In this document: positions 47,876 through 59,000 of the stretch, piece after piece | Layout: every line of letters starts with the position of its first letter | Position numbering within the stretch: the first letter of the stretch is position 1 | Source: Microvelia longipes | Taxonomy: Eukaryota > Arthropoda > Insecta > Hemiptera > Veliidae | Direction of reading: 5' to 3' | Length of the DNA stretch: 64,000 bases | NCBI GenBank assembly: GCA_018340805.1 | Contig: JACMZG010001908.1 | Coordinates: 41,250,803 to 41,314,802 of the forward strand | Translations under genes and position numbers: made by a program | Notes under the pieces: model-generated | The model's database searches: none | What the model was told of the DNA's origin: nothing | The model's input: the letters and a program-made list of their open reading frames with translations, nothing else

Positions 47876-50800
47876 TAAGATTAAAAATCCCATGAATTTT
47901 CGCAGTTACTAAAAAACTGACAATTACAGCCCCGTTTATATTGGCACACCTACTTTAAACCGATAACATAAAAGTTGTTGCTCTTAATTAGAATATGTTT
48001 TTAAAGCGGCAGTAAAGTACCTACATTGTGCTAAAGAAGTCTACAAGATCAGAGGTGTCTGTAGTATTAGTTACAAGTCCATAGAAAGATAAAAATACAT
48101 TCTTGAACAATAAACATTAACTTATAAATAAATTAATTACTTGCTATGACATTTAACACTATTTATAATGTACACCTTAGTGTAGTTATCCTTAATTATT
48201 CAATACTTTCTGGTTTCAGGGAGAATAAAATTATTAAACAATTTAAAAAATGGAATAAGTAATTCAAAAACTCAATGCAATATCGAAAGAAATCAGGGCA
48301 ATAAATTTATAGAAACAAAAGTTCGAGAAAGAAGGCTTATAAAAGGCTTCATTTCTTTCTTCTTCATTATCAAAAGTCATTAGTCAAATAATGGAGAAGG
48401 CCCAACGATTTAGAAATGATCTGCCCGAGTTGATGAAGGTCGGGTTTGCACTGAGAACCCCACTTGAGTGGTCTAATGCTCTGCTTTATACCCCCGGTCT
48501 TTAAAAAAAGAGAGAATGAAGAGCCGCTATAAATTAATCTTCAGGTAATTAACTTACCTGATGCATAAAAGAAGTTTGACATCAAAAATTTGTTCCTGAT
48601 AAGGCTGATAATTGCAATTACAGCACTAGACGCAAAAAAACAGTGAGCACTTCAAAAAAGCTCGCAAAAACCTTATCTGACTTATTCATTTCTATTCTCG
48701 ACAGTTGTAAATTCCTTTAAACCTACAGTTATAAATAAACATGTAAGCTTAAAAAAATATTAAACGCTATAATACAATATCAAAATGCTAGTCTATAGCC
48801 CTGTGTGTTCTATATTAAATATTAACCTGTTAATAACACCTAACAGCAGTTAGCACGCGATATGTTTTATGAACGCAGGTTATCATGTTTTTAAGTTTGG
48901 TCTCAAAAAATATATACGTCGATTGATAATATTTTACAATAACAGGCCTCTTTTTTTCACTACAAAGAGATTTTAATCACAAAGTAAGTACCCAAATTTA
49001 AGTTATAATCTTGAACAAACGAAGCATAAAGATAGTATAAATTGTCTTAGACTACAAAGAGTAAATAGATTTCTAGCAACTCTTTGATACGTCTGCACTT
49101 AACATGCGATTTTTATTCTTGTGACAAAATTTTTCATTAGGTTTTCATCAATTCCAAAATTTTCTAGACATCACAACACATGATAACTTTGGATTACCCT
49201 AATTTCTTTTAATTATTTTTTAATTTATTTTTAATTTTATCGTTTGACATACATAATTTACAATTAACTAGATCAACTAAATTATAACAGCACTTTCATT
49301 CTGAGATTATCTCCACCTCGTAACTCTGTATTACAAGTTTTAAGCTTTCCTTTTCTCGTAAATTTGAATTAGATTTCCTAATAATTCAGTTATAAGAGAA
49401 TTACAGTAAGAAATAAATAAATTTAACGATAATGGAAGTATTTCTTCTTCATTCTTTATTTCCAAGGGATTAAATTATATTTTAATATACTTGAGAATTA
49501 CAAATAAATAACATCATTAAACATTTTGAATTAATTTTAAATTACCGGAAATATTTTAAAAGTTTAATCAGTACCATACACGTGTGGCATGACTTGGATG
49601 CGTCTTGGTAATTTTCACAAATTATTAGTTTTTACTGTACCTTAAGGTAATGAATTTACTATGCAACAGACTGCAATAACAATAGAGTTACGTCTCTGGT
49701 CCTGTTTCTTTTACAAAGTCTTTTGTTTGTTATTCAATTTAGCAGAGTCAATATTACAAATATTCGTTTATCAATCACAATCAATATATACGATCGATAA
49801 GATAATCATTTCAATATTTTGTAAGGAAATTGTACCTAAATTTAATCACTTGTGTAAAATTGTAGAACCTCTTCAAAGGAATCAAGTTAATCTAATACTT
49901 ATTATAAGCTTATCTTTTTTAGTGTTGTTTGATTTTGAAACTAGGCCATTTCAAAAAAAAATCTAGCTTCATTCACTTTCAACTTCAAGCTAGTAAAAAT
50001 AACACGCTTCCAAACCCGTAGCAAGGTAGGGGCCCCTGGAAAAAATGTCGCCCCCTCTGACGAAGTAGATTTCAGTGGAATTCCTTATACCCCCCCCCCC
50101 CTACACACACACACACACAAGTTTAGGCTGGCTGCGGGCCTGCACGCTTATAACATAAATGAAAGAATAAAATATTATATCAAGAATATGCACTCAGTAA
50201 TGTAAAACAATAATTTATTGCACTGTTTCATATTCAAATTGAAATGTCCCATCTGAGCCTTGCTGCTTATTGGGGATTGGGGATTATTCTTTCGGCTATA
50301 ACCTCATGGCCGTCTCATTCTAAGTATTTATTTAATGAGGATGCACCTCGAATTCTCTTAGCATTCTTTCATTCTTAATATTAGAATATCTAGTCTAATA
50401 TTATATGATCTAAAAAAACCTTTAGGAAACAGCGTATCTATAATGCTTATTGATAAAAATAAATGGTTAAGTTGATAAATATAACCTCATTAGCCTCAAA
50501 ACCGTAATATATGTTTATCGACCACTGCGAAATTTGATATCATTACAAAATAAAATATCAGACCAAGCTTTGGTATCATCCAATCGATCTTTTTTTTCCA
50601 ACTTCAGTAACTCTTATCTTAACTTCCGTATTTATTATTTACCAACCAACACCAGACAAATCGTCCGCAGATGATTTCAATATTAAATAGGAACCTTTCG
50701 AACTGTGCAAACCGCACAAAAGATGTTTAAAGTACGCCTCATAGAATTATTAAAAGCGAACATTTTTTCATTCTAATAGTTTTAACTTAGTCTGAAGAGC

Positions 50801-50882
50801 TACAAATTTTTAAAGAGAGTTTATATAGCCTTATAGCCACGTTTTAAATAATAGTTTTATAGCCACGTTTAAATAAAATAAA
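47876..50882. other. A+T-rich non-coding with weak repeat traces
   Basis: 48405-48505 has, on the minus strand, GACCACTCAAGTGGGGTTCT and GTGCAAACCC, loosely tRNA-like and perhaps a SINE relic. A 101-codon frame at 49661-49966 lacks a recognisable domain. 50010-50145 carries poly-C and (CA)n with a GGCCTGC-rich end, resembling the 39.7-39.9 kb repeat. Confidence 0.4.
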
Positions 50883-50950
50883 AATTGGGTACATAGTACA
50901 TACGAACTTTTCTTCAGCTCATCGTATTCGCTACGCTCATCCTCCTTATA
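50883..50950 (+). repeat. GGGTAC...CGCT dispersed fragment
   Basis: ATTGGGTACATAGTACATAC at the left and ATCGTATTCGCTACGCTCAT at the right, the same order as at 43.38 kb. Confidence 0.7.
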
Positions 50951-50963
50951 GGAAATGCCCGAA

Positions 50964-51016
50964 GGATAGATAGGATAGATAGATAGATAGGATAGATAGA
51001 TAGATAGATAGGATAG
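50964..51016. repeat. (GATA)n microsatellite
   Basis: GGATAGATAGATAGATAG-type runs with regular GG interruptions. Confidence 0.95.
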
Positions 51017-53160
51017 ACAATTGAAGGATAGATCTGACCTAGCTCAATGGTGCTTAACATTAGTGATCTGACAAAACCCTAGATAGATACTGTATGGAAA
51101 TAAAACTTAAAACACTTTCTTAAAACAAACGTGGATGCACGATTGGGCCGAATTTCGACTCAATTATATGAATTTTCGATATTTAACAATATATTAATAA
51201 TGCGTGCACATGACATTCCAAAAACATAAACTAATACCGATAATAAGATGAAACTTGGCAAATGTTTAAACTTTTATACAACTAACTATACGTGTACTAA
51301 ATAACACACACACATAAAGAGAGACAACTTTGTGAAAACCACTCGGGAAGTGGTAATAACACAGAATTCAGATGTAACCCCGGTTTGTAATGTTAAAAGC
51401 AAAATAAAATACATTTGCTATATTACCATAGGTATATAGCAAACGTATGTTGTAAAAATTCGCACTAAGCGTGACAGGCAAAATATTTTGATTGCAAATA
51501 CTATTCGTATAATCTAAGAGCTTAGCCCGGGTTGCGAACCCCGGTGCTAAAAACGAGTGTTTGATTTTGATGATTTTTTTCCCCACAGAATCATTATAAA
51601 TGATTAAAATGCTGACCAGGTTGGTCAAATTATGAAAGCAAATCCACTGTGAGCCAATTCCCGATTAAAAAAACCAAAATCTTGGCTTTTTGAGAGGGAA
51701 GCCGAATTTACGAATTGTAGTATGAGCTAAAAATGATCTTTAAATAAAAAAGGTTATCTCTCTTTTGCTTTAGCCGAAATCGAGCAAAAAATTTCAAGTT
51801 TTTGGCTGAATAAAATGCAATAATTTAAACAGCAAATACAAATAAAAACAAGGAGAACCAAGAGGGATTTGAAGCTACCTCTCTCTCTTCTAAATGTTAT
51901 TATCAACACTGTCGGATAATCGACTAATATACAAGATATATTCAGCACTAAATTTGTCTTAAAAAGCCTTTAGCCCCATTAAAACAAAATCTTTGTTGCA
52001 AGAATAAAGTGCAAATCATCAATCAATTCCATTTATCGCATAAAAGAATAATTATACAGCAAATAATTACAAATATAGACGAATACATTTTATGCAAATC
52101 GGCTGTTAAGCCGTGGAGCACAGAAGTGCTGAAGTCACATCCTTAATTCTAAGGTTGATACAAAGTTATTTAAAATGAGGTGCAAATGATTTATCATTAA
52201 AAATTGACTATATCGTAACAAATTAATTGAGTAGGTATATTTTAAAAAAATCATAATAAATTAATATATTTTTATCTAACTAAAATTAAACCTGTCAAAG
52301 TTATTAATAAAATGCAACGCTTATACATATATTTTAGGGCATTCAAAATAAACCGTGTTGAAACGGTGGAATTCTCTAAGCGTTTTGCCTGATATAAGAA
52401 CGAGCCGGTCACTGCTGGTTGAATAACGTTAGTTTATTGATGAATCAAATGATAAAAGTGATTGATAATGCTGACTCTTTTCTTTCTTTATTTGTTTACA
52501 ATAAATAAAATTTAATTGCAAAGATAACTAAAGGAAGGTATTATTATTTCTTTTGTTGATAATAGCTCATAGCAAGGTAATAATCAAATATCATTGATCA
52601 ATTACAGGTTTGTTTAAATCATTATCTGAACTTTAGAATAACGTTAATAAAATCCAAATCTATATAAGATAATAAAAACTAATATTGATAATTAAAATGG
52701 GATACTTAAATATTACCTATTCATTTTATTATTTATTTTAGTCAATATCTATAAGGCCTATACAAAAGAAAACAAATGTAAATAAAAATATAAACAAACG
52801 TAAATGAACTTATAAAAGTTTATGTAGAAATATATACTTAGTTACTCTTTGTTAGCAACATTCACTTTAATACTTTATTTTATTAAAAAATAAAAAAAAA
52901 CAAATAAAGAATTCCCAAGAATAATTATTGTCAACAAAAGTAAATAAACTTACGTGTACATCAATAGCCCAATTTTAGTTGTAAAAATCTTGAGAAACAC
53001 TGAATAACGCACTGGTAATATTGCTTTATTTACTAATAAGTTAAAACTTATTTTCCGTAAAAACTTATTAAGTTCGTAAAACGAAATTTTAAGGAAAAGA
53101 GGTTTTATTAACACGAAATATCATATAGTTCGCACGGCTCGTTTGTTATCGACGCACTTT
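51017..53160. other. A+T-rich non-coding, no feature supported
   Basis: Open frames at 51368-51628 and 51754-51948 have no recognisable domain or exon context. Confidence 0.4.
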
Positions 53161-53229
53161 TTCTTATCAATGAAAAAATTGCTTTGTATATTCTTTAAAG
53201 AAAACAAAATTAAAAATAAATAAAAAATT

Positions 53230-53330
53230 AAAAGAAATACATATAGAGAAGACGCGGTCGGCTCGCCTGCTCGGCAGACAGTGAACTGAAGGTTCGAGGC
53301 GGGGCCGTGGGCGGAGTTTTACCCGGGTTC
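53230..53330 (-). promoter_or_regulatory. Candidate CpG-rich core promoter on the minus strand
   Basis: This patch is strikingly G+C- and CpG-rich against its flanks. On the minus strand it reads GGGCGGAGT-complement GC boxes (CTCCGCCCACGG, GCCCCGCCTCG), then CTTCAGTTC, which matches the arthropod initiator TCAKTY with A+1 near 53287. GACC follows at about +29 to +32, partly fitting a downstream promoter element. It lies on the same strand as the LIM exon and about 34 kb upstream, a plausible spacing for a developmental gene with a long first intron. No start codon or first-exon donor is identified. It might instead be a repeat fragment. Confidence 0.28.
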
Positions 53331-53690
53331 GTTTGAAACCACTATTGGTCGAACTTGCCTTATAGAAGGGGAAACTTAGGCGGTTACTTTGGGTTTTTTG
53401 ATTGATCGCTTGAAAGCGCTTAGAAAAAAAACAGAGAAGGGGAAACATACCAGGGTTAACTGTTAAGGCACCACAATCGTTAGGTTTTTTCTTTTTTGCT
53501 TCCTTAGGCGCTACTGTCGGCTATAACCGGTATTGATGCCTTTTTTTTTTTATCAAAATCCTTTTTGTTAAAGTTGTGAAATATGAAGTTTTAAAAGGAA
53601 TGAAACCATAACAATTAAAAGTTACTGCAATAAAGGACGTTAAACTGAATTTGATTTCTATATTCAGCAAAAAAAAGTAAATATCTATAA
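53331..53690. other. Non-coding, mixed composition
   Basis: Flank of the CpG-rich patch; no gene supported. Confidence 0.4.
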
Positions 53691-53691
53691 A

Positions 53692-53726
53692 ATGATGATG
53701 GCTGTTAACAGTCGAAAGCCGGCTTT
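53692..53726 (+). ncRNA. Hammerhead-like module with perfect stem
   Basis: TGATGA (53693-53698, preceded by A instead of C), an extra T, a seven-pair self-complementary stretch GGCTGTTAACAGTC (53700-53713), GAAA (53714-53717), palindrome GCCGGC, then TTT. Flanks CTATA (upstream) and TATAG (downstream) could form an outer stem. The A in place of the usual C would be expected to harm a ribozyme. Confidence 0.35.
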
Positions 53727-54149
53727 GTAAATATAGCCTCCACGGTTCAGAATACATAAATATCTATACTTTTAATTTCATTTGAACGCAATGTATAGCA
53801 AGTTCCTGTGCATTATGAAGCCGATATAAATTAAACCAAATATTTTAATACTACAATGAAGTTTTCGCTTATTAAAACTCTCTTTAAATTTTTAAAGAGA
53901 AGCTTATACACAATTTCCATAAAAAAACTGTCGCCAGCTTACACCCTACTCCCGCGAATACTCATAACACTTCTGTATCATTCTTATCGTATGGTGTAAC
54001 TTATATCTTATCGCTATGAACAATAACATAATTTAGTTCTTTATTATTGTGTAGTGGCTAATTGGATGTATTTAGTGTTGATCTTAATGTCTTGATTGAC
54101 ACATTTAAATTACAAATCTTAAAAGTTAGCGCTAGCAAAACTATCGTCG
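53727..54149. other. A+T-rich non-coding, no feature supported
   Basis: Nothing recognised. Confidence 0.4.
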
Positions 54150-54410
54150 ACTATTTTTCGAAAAAATTTTTTAAACCACGATGTTTAAAAAACGATGTTT
54201 ACATCGTGTTCATAAGACCTCCAGACTGGTTTTCACAAAGTTGCTTGTCTATATGTCTATAAGTGTGTCTGTATGTGTTATCATCGTAGCTCCCGCAGTG
54301 AGTTTATGCAAGAGAGTTGAAACTTGTTGAAAAATGCAATCTTTTATAGATCTAGTTACGATATCAGGAAAATAGTTTTATGACGTCACCTGCAGTAATG
54401 ACTGAGCAAA
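54150..54410 (+). repeat. R1 dispersed repeat, copy with 8-bp hairpin
   Basis: Hairpin CACGATGT (54177-54184) with ACATCGTG (54201-54208), followed by AAGACCTCCAGACTGGTTTT, CACAAAGTTG, TGTGTTATCATCGTAGCTCC and ATGACGTCACC. The order is the same as at 15.2, 55.7 and 63.6 kb, but the hairpin sequence is different. Confidence 0.75.
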
Positions 54411-54505
54411 ATTTTTGAAAATTCATACATCACGGAAAATTATTTTGATTAATTTTAAATTTGGCAGTCATGTATATAAGACCAACCTATTTGCACTGAT
54501 GTTTA

Positions 54506-54575
54506 ATCTCGGTTTTGGATTTTTAGCGCACACGCAATACTTTTCCTGTATAAACTTGCGGTATATGAGGAAAAG
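54506..54575 (-). repeat. R1 dispersed repeat end, reverse orientation
   Basis: CTCGGTTTTGGATTTTTAGC, CACGCAATACTTTTCCTG and GCGGTATATGAGGAAAAG, the reverse complement of the R1 left end. Together with the forward part just before it, the copy looks like a head-to-tail-inverted pair. Confidence 0.7.
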
Positions 54576-54737
54576 AGAAAATACTCTCCATTTAGTCCCC
54601 TGGGGATAAAAAGTAACTTTTTCTCCCTTTACCCTTTCGTGCCAATAATTGAAAAAGTTTTTACTATAATTGTGGTTGGAGTCCCCAAATCTTAAAGGAG
54701 GTGGTATTTTTCCTTTTTTAGTGGCATTCTTTAAATA

Positions 54738-54800
54738 GACAGCTGGACAAAGGTAATGTGTAGGTTACCGAGGAGGTGTTCGAGTTCCCGCCACAATTCA
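54738..54800 (+). repeat. Possible tRNA-derived SINE relic
   Basis: GACAGCTGGACAAAGGTAAT resembles a weak A box, and GTGTTCGAGTTCCCGCC contains a good pol III B box. No full cloverleaf is drawn. Inference. Confidence 0.3.
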
Positions 54801-55636
54801 TTTTCCTAACATCCTTTATCCTTTACTGTATAGGATTTTTCATATAAACTGACTTTTATCAATGGAAATTGATATTTAAGAGTTTATTTCTTGTGAAATA
54901 AATATAATAACATACATTAGCTAAAACACATAACATTTTGCCTCAAATATGAACAAATCTTAATGAATTACGTTTTTGTCAATTCTCCAATATAAATATG
55001 CCAATGTTTGGAAATAAAGGCCTTATCATAGTCTTTAATTATAAGGAGATCAGTAAATTCTTTAATACTTTACTAGGGGCGGCTCCTACCCAACATTTTT
55101 TAGAGGAGCCAAACCAAAAATTTTTATTGACTCAAAATCCGTTTCAGATCTAAAGAAATTGTTTGGAGCAATAATTTTTTATTACATTTTTTGAGGCGGC
55201 ACCCCTAAAATTTATAAGGGATCCGACACAAACAAATTTTAATAAAACAACATAACATGTATGCAAATAAGAATATAACAATAACTGAATGACGACAATG
55301 TTTGGAAAAAAAATCTTGTATGGATGCACCTTGAGAGTAAAATACTATTTTTTCCTCTATGATTATGTTCCTCAGCTTCGCTTCGCAAGTTAATTTTCAT
55401 CATTTACTCAGCTTGCCTCAGAAGATAAACACATAACTGCTTCGACTTCACCTCGGAGTTAATTACATTGGTTTCCTCGGCTTTTGCCATAGGATATATA
55501 TATATATATTATGAAATTTTCTTGCGCGTTGCCTTCGTTCCGGAAATTTTAAGGGGAAAATCAGAAAAAAAATGTCCCCTGAAATGTGGACCACCGCTTT
55601 AGAATTTGTTTATACCTTTAAATATCAATTATTTAT
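54801..55636. other. Non-coding with GCTTCG-type phrases
   Basis: 55375-55490 has repeated CTCAGCTTCGCTTCGC, CTCAGCTTGCCTC, CTCGGAG and CCTCGGC phrases, like the centre of the foldback at 28.7 kb. No gene is supported. Confidence 0.45.
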
Positions 55637-55960
55637 TTTACATTTCCTTATTTATACCGTAGGTATATAGGAAAAATATTGTGTTTACAAAAAATCCGAA
55701 ACCGGGATGAAACCGGAATAATCCGTTTCAGGGATTTTAAGGCCTCCTGAGTGGTTTTCGCAAATGTGTGTGTGTGTCTGTTATCATCGTAGCGCCCAGT
55801 GTATTTATGCTAAAGATTTGAATTTTAGAACAAAAATCAGTCGACCGCTGTAGTAGTGCTATTCTGAAAATATTTTTAGCGAATTTTCATAATGAAAATG
55901 ACGCTTATGAGGTTGTTCGGATGACGGAAGTTGAGGGTGGGAGTGAGTGGAATCGGTTCC
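55637..55960 (+). repeat. R1 dispersed repeat, well-preserved copy
   Basis: TTTACATTTCCTTATTTATA, ATAGGAAAAATATTGTGTTT, CCGAAACCGGGATG, hairpin GAAACcGGA/TCCGTTTC (55709-55729), CCTCCTGAGTGGTTTTCGCA and GTGTCTGTTATCATCGTAGC follow each other as in the 15.1-kb copy. Confidence 0.8.
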
Positions 55961-56003
55961 TATTGGCTTCCTGATAACAAAAATATATGTCCGAAAAAGT
56001 TTA

Positions 56004-56153
<150 letters not shown>

Positions 56154-56271
56154 AGTTTCTACCCTTTCGTATGGGAACGATAACTCTCGAAGGCGTTCTC
56201 AAATTGAAACGAAACTTTGCAAATCGCGAGATGTTGTGGAGGTTACGAGGCCTATTGTTTATAAAACATTA

Positions 56272-56300
56272 TGACGTCATCAACCAAAGTCATGACGTCA
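56272..56300. promoter_or_regulatory. Pair of CRE-like TGACGTCA palindromes
   Basis: TGACGTCA at 56272-56279 and again at 56293-56300, 21 bases apart (two helical turns). TGACGTCA also occurs in the R1 copy at 54.38 kb, so the sites may be carried by the repeat. Binding by CREB/ATF proteins is inferred from the motif only. Confidence 0.4.
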
Positions 56301-56339
56301 TGAAAAAAAAATTTTAAACTTGAAATGGCTTTAAAACAA

Positions 56340-56965
56340 AGTATCTAGTATTTAGGTAGACGGCTAGCTGAATCGATTAAGACCAATTTCAGCTCAATCG
56401 AACCATCACAAATGGCGCAATTGGTATACATATATATATAATCTTGTATATATGTATACGTCTAGGTCAAAGACTCGTACGATATCTGTTGGGTTCAGTA
56501 GTGTTAGAGGGTGGGGATATAGTATAAAAGAGGGACCTCTACCTCTTGCTCCATCATGGTAAGCCTACTGTCTCAGAGAGACAGGGCAAAAATGGCTTCC
56601 ACTGAACCACGCCGAGCGAAGCAGACCCGTAAAGAGGAAGAACATCGAAGTAGTCTTTATATGGTCGAAGTTATTCTAAAACGAATGCGACCAGTTTCAG
56701 CTCAATCGGACAATCCTAAGTGACGCAAACGGTATTTTTATTTTAAATAATCATGAATATTTTTTTAACCTTAAGATTTTACTCAAATAAACAATTTGTT
56801 TACAAAAAAAAATTTGACATTTTTCTTTAAATTCTATAAACAATCATAAATGTAAGTAAGAGTTGAAGTTGTCTTTATATGGTCGAAGTCATCCTAAAAC
56901 CATTGCGACCGGTTTCAGCTCAATCAGACAATCTTTAGTGACGGAAACTGTATTTTTATTTAAAA
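56340..56965 (+). repeat. Repeated segment GTCGAAGTYATYCTAAAAC, two to three copies
   Basis: 56657-56750 and 56870-56965 share CTTTATATGGTCGAAGTTAT, TGCGACCAGTTTCAGCTCAA and TCGGACAATC. A more diverged copy at 56355-56425 has CCAATTTCAGCTCAATCGAA. They are about 210 bases apart, so this may be a decayed tandem array. Confidence 0.75.
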
Positions 56966-57089
56966 CAAAAATCATGAATAATATATTTTTGTTTATAATG
57001 CTTCTTAATTTTAATATTATAGCATACTATTAATAATAGAGTATTAATAAAATCTCAATTAGTAAAATCAAGTTTGTGAGAAAGCCACT

Positions 57090-57327
57090 CAGGCCCGCGA
57101 AGTGGGCCTGTGTGGAGAGGCTGTGAAAATTCGCTAGATACATGGCAAAATGCCATGTAACAAGAACAATAATGAAACAACACATAATACAAAACAACAA
57201 CAATGTGGCCGCAAAGCGGCCACAGGGAGGCCCCCGGGCCGCGAAGCGGCCCGGTGGGCCGACGCCGCGGAGCGGACGAGGCGCGAAGCGCCGAGGCCGC
57301 GTAGCGGCTACGGGCCGTAGGCCCGTA
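57090..57327. repeat. G+C-rich array of short hairpins with 3-base loops
   Basis: Successive perfect or near-perfect hairpins: 57090-57110 (loop GAA), 57140-57158 (ACATGGCA-AAA-TGCCATGT), 57204-57224 (TGTGGCCGC-AAA-GCGGCCACA), 57234-57254 (loop GAA), 57265-57275 (loop GGA), 57280-57292 (GGCGC-GAA-GCGCC), 57295-57309 (loop GTA), 57309-57327 (loop GTA). The stems differ but the loop is always three bases, mostly GAA, AAA or GTA. The open frames crossing it are by-products. Confidence 0.88.
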
Positions 57328-57429
57328 TTTTAATGACTTCATTAACCCACAATAATGACTCATCTAAAATTTCGAAAAAGTATAATTACGGAAAATGATG
57401 CGATCGGATTGAGATTTTACATGTTTGTG

Positions 57430-57690
57430 ACTGTGTATATGACTAACATATGTGTCAAGTTTCATCTTATTGTCAGCATTATAGTTCAATTTTTATTAAA
57501 TGACATATGTACGTTTTTTTAAAAATTGTTAAAAATTGGAAAATGGTTCAATTGAATTAAAATTTAGTACAAGTGTATACATCAATTAAAAATAAGTAAA
57601 CAAATTTTCGTTTCAATGCGACAATTATAGCCATGTTTGTTTAGGAGGTACGCCGTACCCGATTTTTCTTTAAAAAAATGAACGTCGGTA
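57430..57690 (+). repeat. R1 dispersed repeat, right-hand part
   Basis: GACTAACATATGTGTCAAGT, TCATCTTATTGTCAGCATTA, TTACAAGTGTA-like segment and GCCGTACCCGATTTTTC correspond to 15448-15865 with many substitutions. Confidence 0.75.
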
Positions 57691-58364
57691 AGCAAAATCT
57701 TTTTTAAAAAATTACGTGAATGAGTTCATTAACCCAGTACTCAAGGGTTTTCCTGGTTTAAAGAAAAATTTAAATCTGTTTAACACAACAAAAGTCCAGG
57801 TAAAGACATCTCAGAAGTCTAACTGTCTGTGAGGTTTCCTCATCTAAGATCAGGGCTGTTGTTAACTTGTATAGGATATAAGGAAAACCCCCTAGTAATT
57901 CAAAAAGGGCTACATAAAGTCGGTAGAAAGGATATGCCTAGGATAGCAAAGAATCCCCAAGATGGATAATCTGCTAAGTACAAGAAAAAACCGGTGTCGT
58001 AACGTAAATACCTCATAGAAGATGACAACAACTTCAACTTAGTTCAATGAACTTAACATGGTTGTTATAGATAAACCATAACAACCACATCTTAATGATT
58101 ACAATGTAAAGAAAAGTATTTATAAAAAGTTATATCACAATGTAACAAACAATTAAAAAAAAAGAAGAAAAGTAGCACTGTTTCCTCCCGATCCTGTTTC
58201 AATAATGGATCAATTTTTAGATAATTTTACAAATTTTGTATTTGACGTTAATATCCATCATTACATGATAATATAATTAAAAAAAGGCTTTCGAAAATTA
58301 TAATCAACAATTGATAATAAACTGTGTCAAAAATATTTCAGGATGACCGTTTCGATTATCTAGC
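57691..58364. other. Non-coding, no feature supported
   Basis: No coding or repeat structure recognised. Confidence 0.4.
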
Positions 58365-58439
58365 CATGAGATTCTCAAACTTTGTTGACGCATACCATCT
58401 ACCATCCAAATCCAACATAGTATTTGGTGCACCACCATA

Positions 58440-58514
<75 letters not shown>

Positions 58515-58781
58515 ATAATATTTTATAATATTTTAAAAATATTTAATAGAAATGAATTTTGTTATCGACAATTTCTAATAATAATAATAATAATTATAAA
58601 TAATACGAAGAAATGTACCAAAAATTATCCTCTTTCAAAATTAAATTATTGCTCATTTGCTAAAAATTACTACTGCTTATAATTCTTTTAGATTTTTCAT
58701 TATTGTTACTTTTCTTCGCCTACTTCCGTAGTTTTTAAGTTATTAGAGTGTTGCACGCGTATAACACTTTGAGAATCCCTG
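58365..58781. mobile_element. hAT-type non-autonomous element (MITE)
   Basis: The left end CATGAGATTCTCAAACTTTG and the reverse complement of the right end (CAGGGATTCTCAAAGTGTTA) match each other and the common hAT terminus CAGRGATTCTCAAA. Length is about 417 bp, with no transposase. A (TA)n tract at 58444-58512 has expanded inside it. The flanking 8 bp (TATCTAGC and GTTTAAAC) do not match, so the duplication has decayed or the borders are off by a few bases. Confidence 0.6.
58444..58512. repeat. (TA)n microsatellite
   Basis: About 70 bases of uninterrupted TA inside the hAT-type element. Confidence 0.97.
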
Positions 58782-58943
58782 GTTTAAACAATGTAAATAA
58801 GCCCTTTGACTTCTGTTTGTCTGTCGGAAATCAAGGAAGAGAGAGTCTGCAGATACAAAAAATATAAATTATTTTGCAGAGGCAAAATAATTTATTTCAT
58901 TAGCTTCTTTAGGACAGTGTCTTGGATACAAATTAAAAAAAGT

Positions 58944-59000
58944 TCAGTACGAGATACCTCTAACCTTATTGGATTTGCTACGCTCTTCCTTGCTACTTTA
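58944..59000 (+). repeat. GGGTAC...CGCT dispersed fragment, diverged
   Basis: CAGTACGAGATACCTCTAAC and TTGGATTTGCTACGCTCTTC follow the same order as at 43.38 and 50.88 kb. Confidence 0.55.

Noticed and set aside
48405..48505. tRNA-like segment
   Set aside because: Some box-like phrases on the minus strand, but no cloverleaf, acceptor stem or clear B box could be drawn.
49661..49966. 101-codon plus-strand frame with a hydrophobic end
   Set aside because: Considered as a chemoreceptor-type fragment; no family motif is present and hydrophobic runs are expected from T-rich DNA.
57142..57363. Arg/Pro/Gly-rich frames on both strands
   Set aside because: They run through the G+C-rich hairpin array; composition follows the palindromes.
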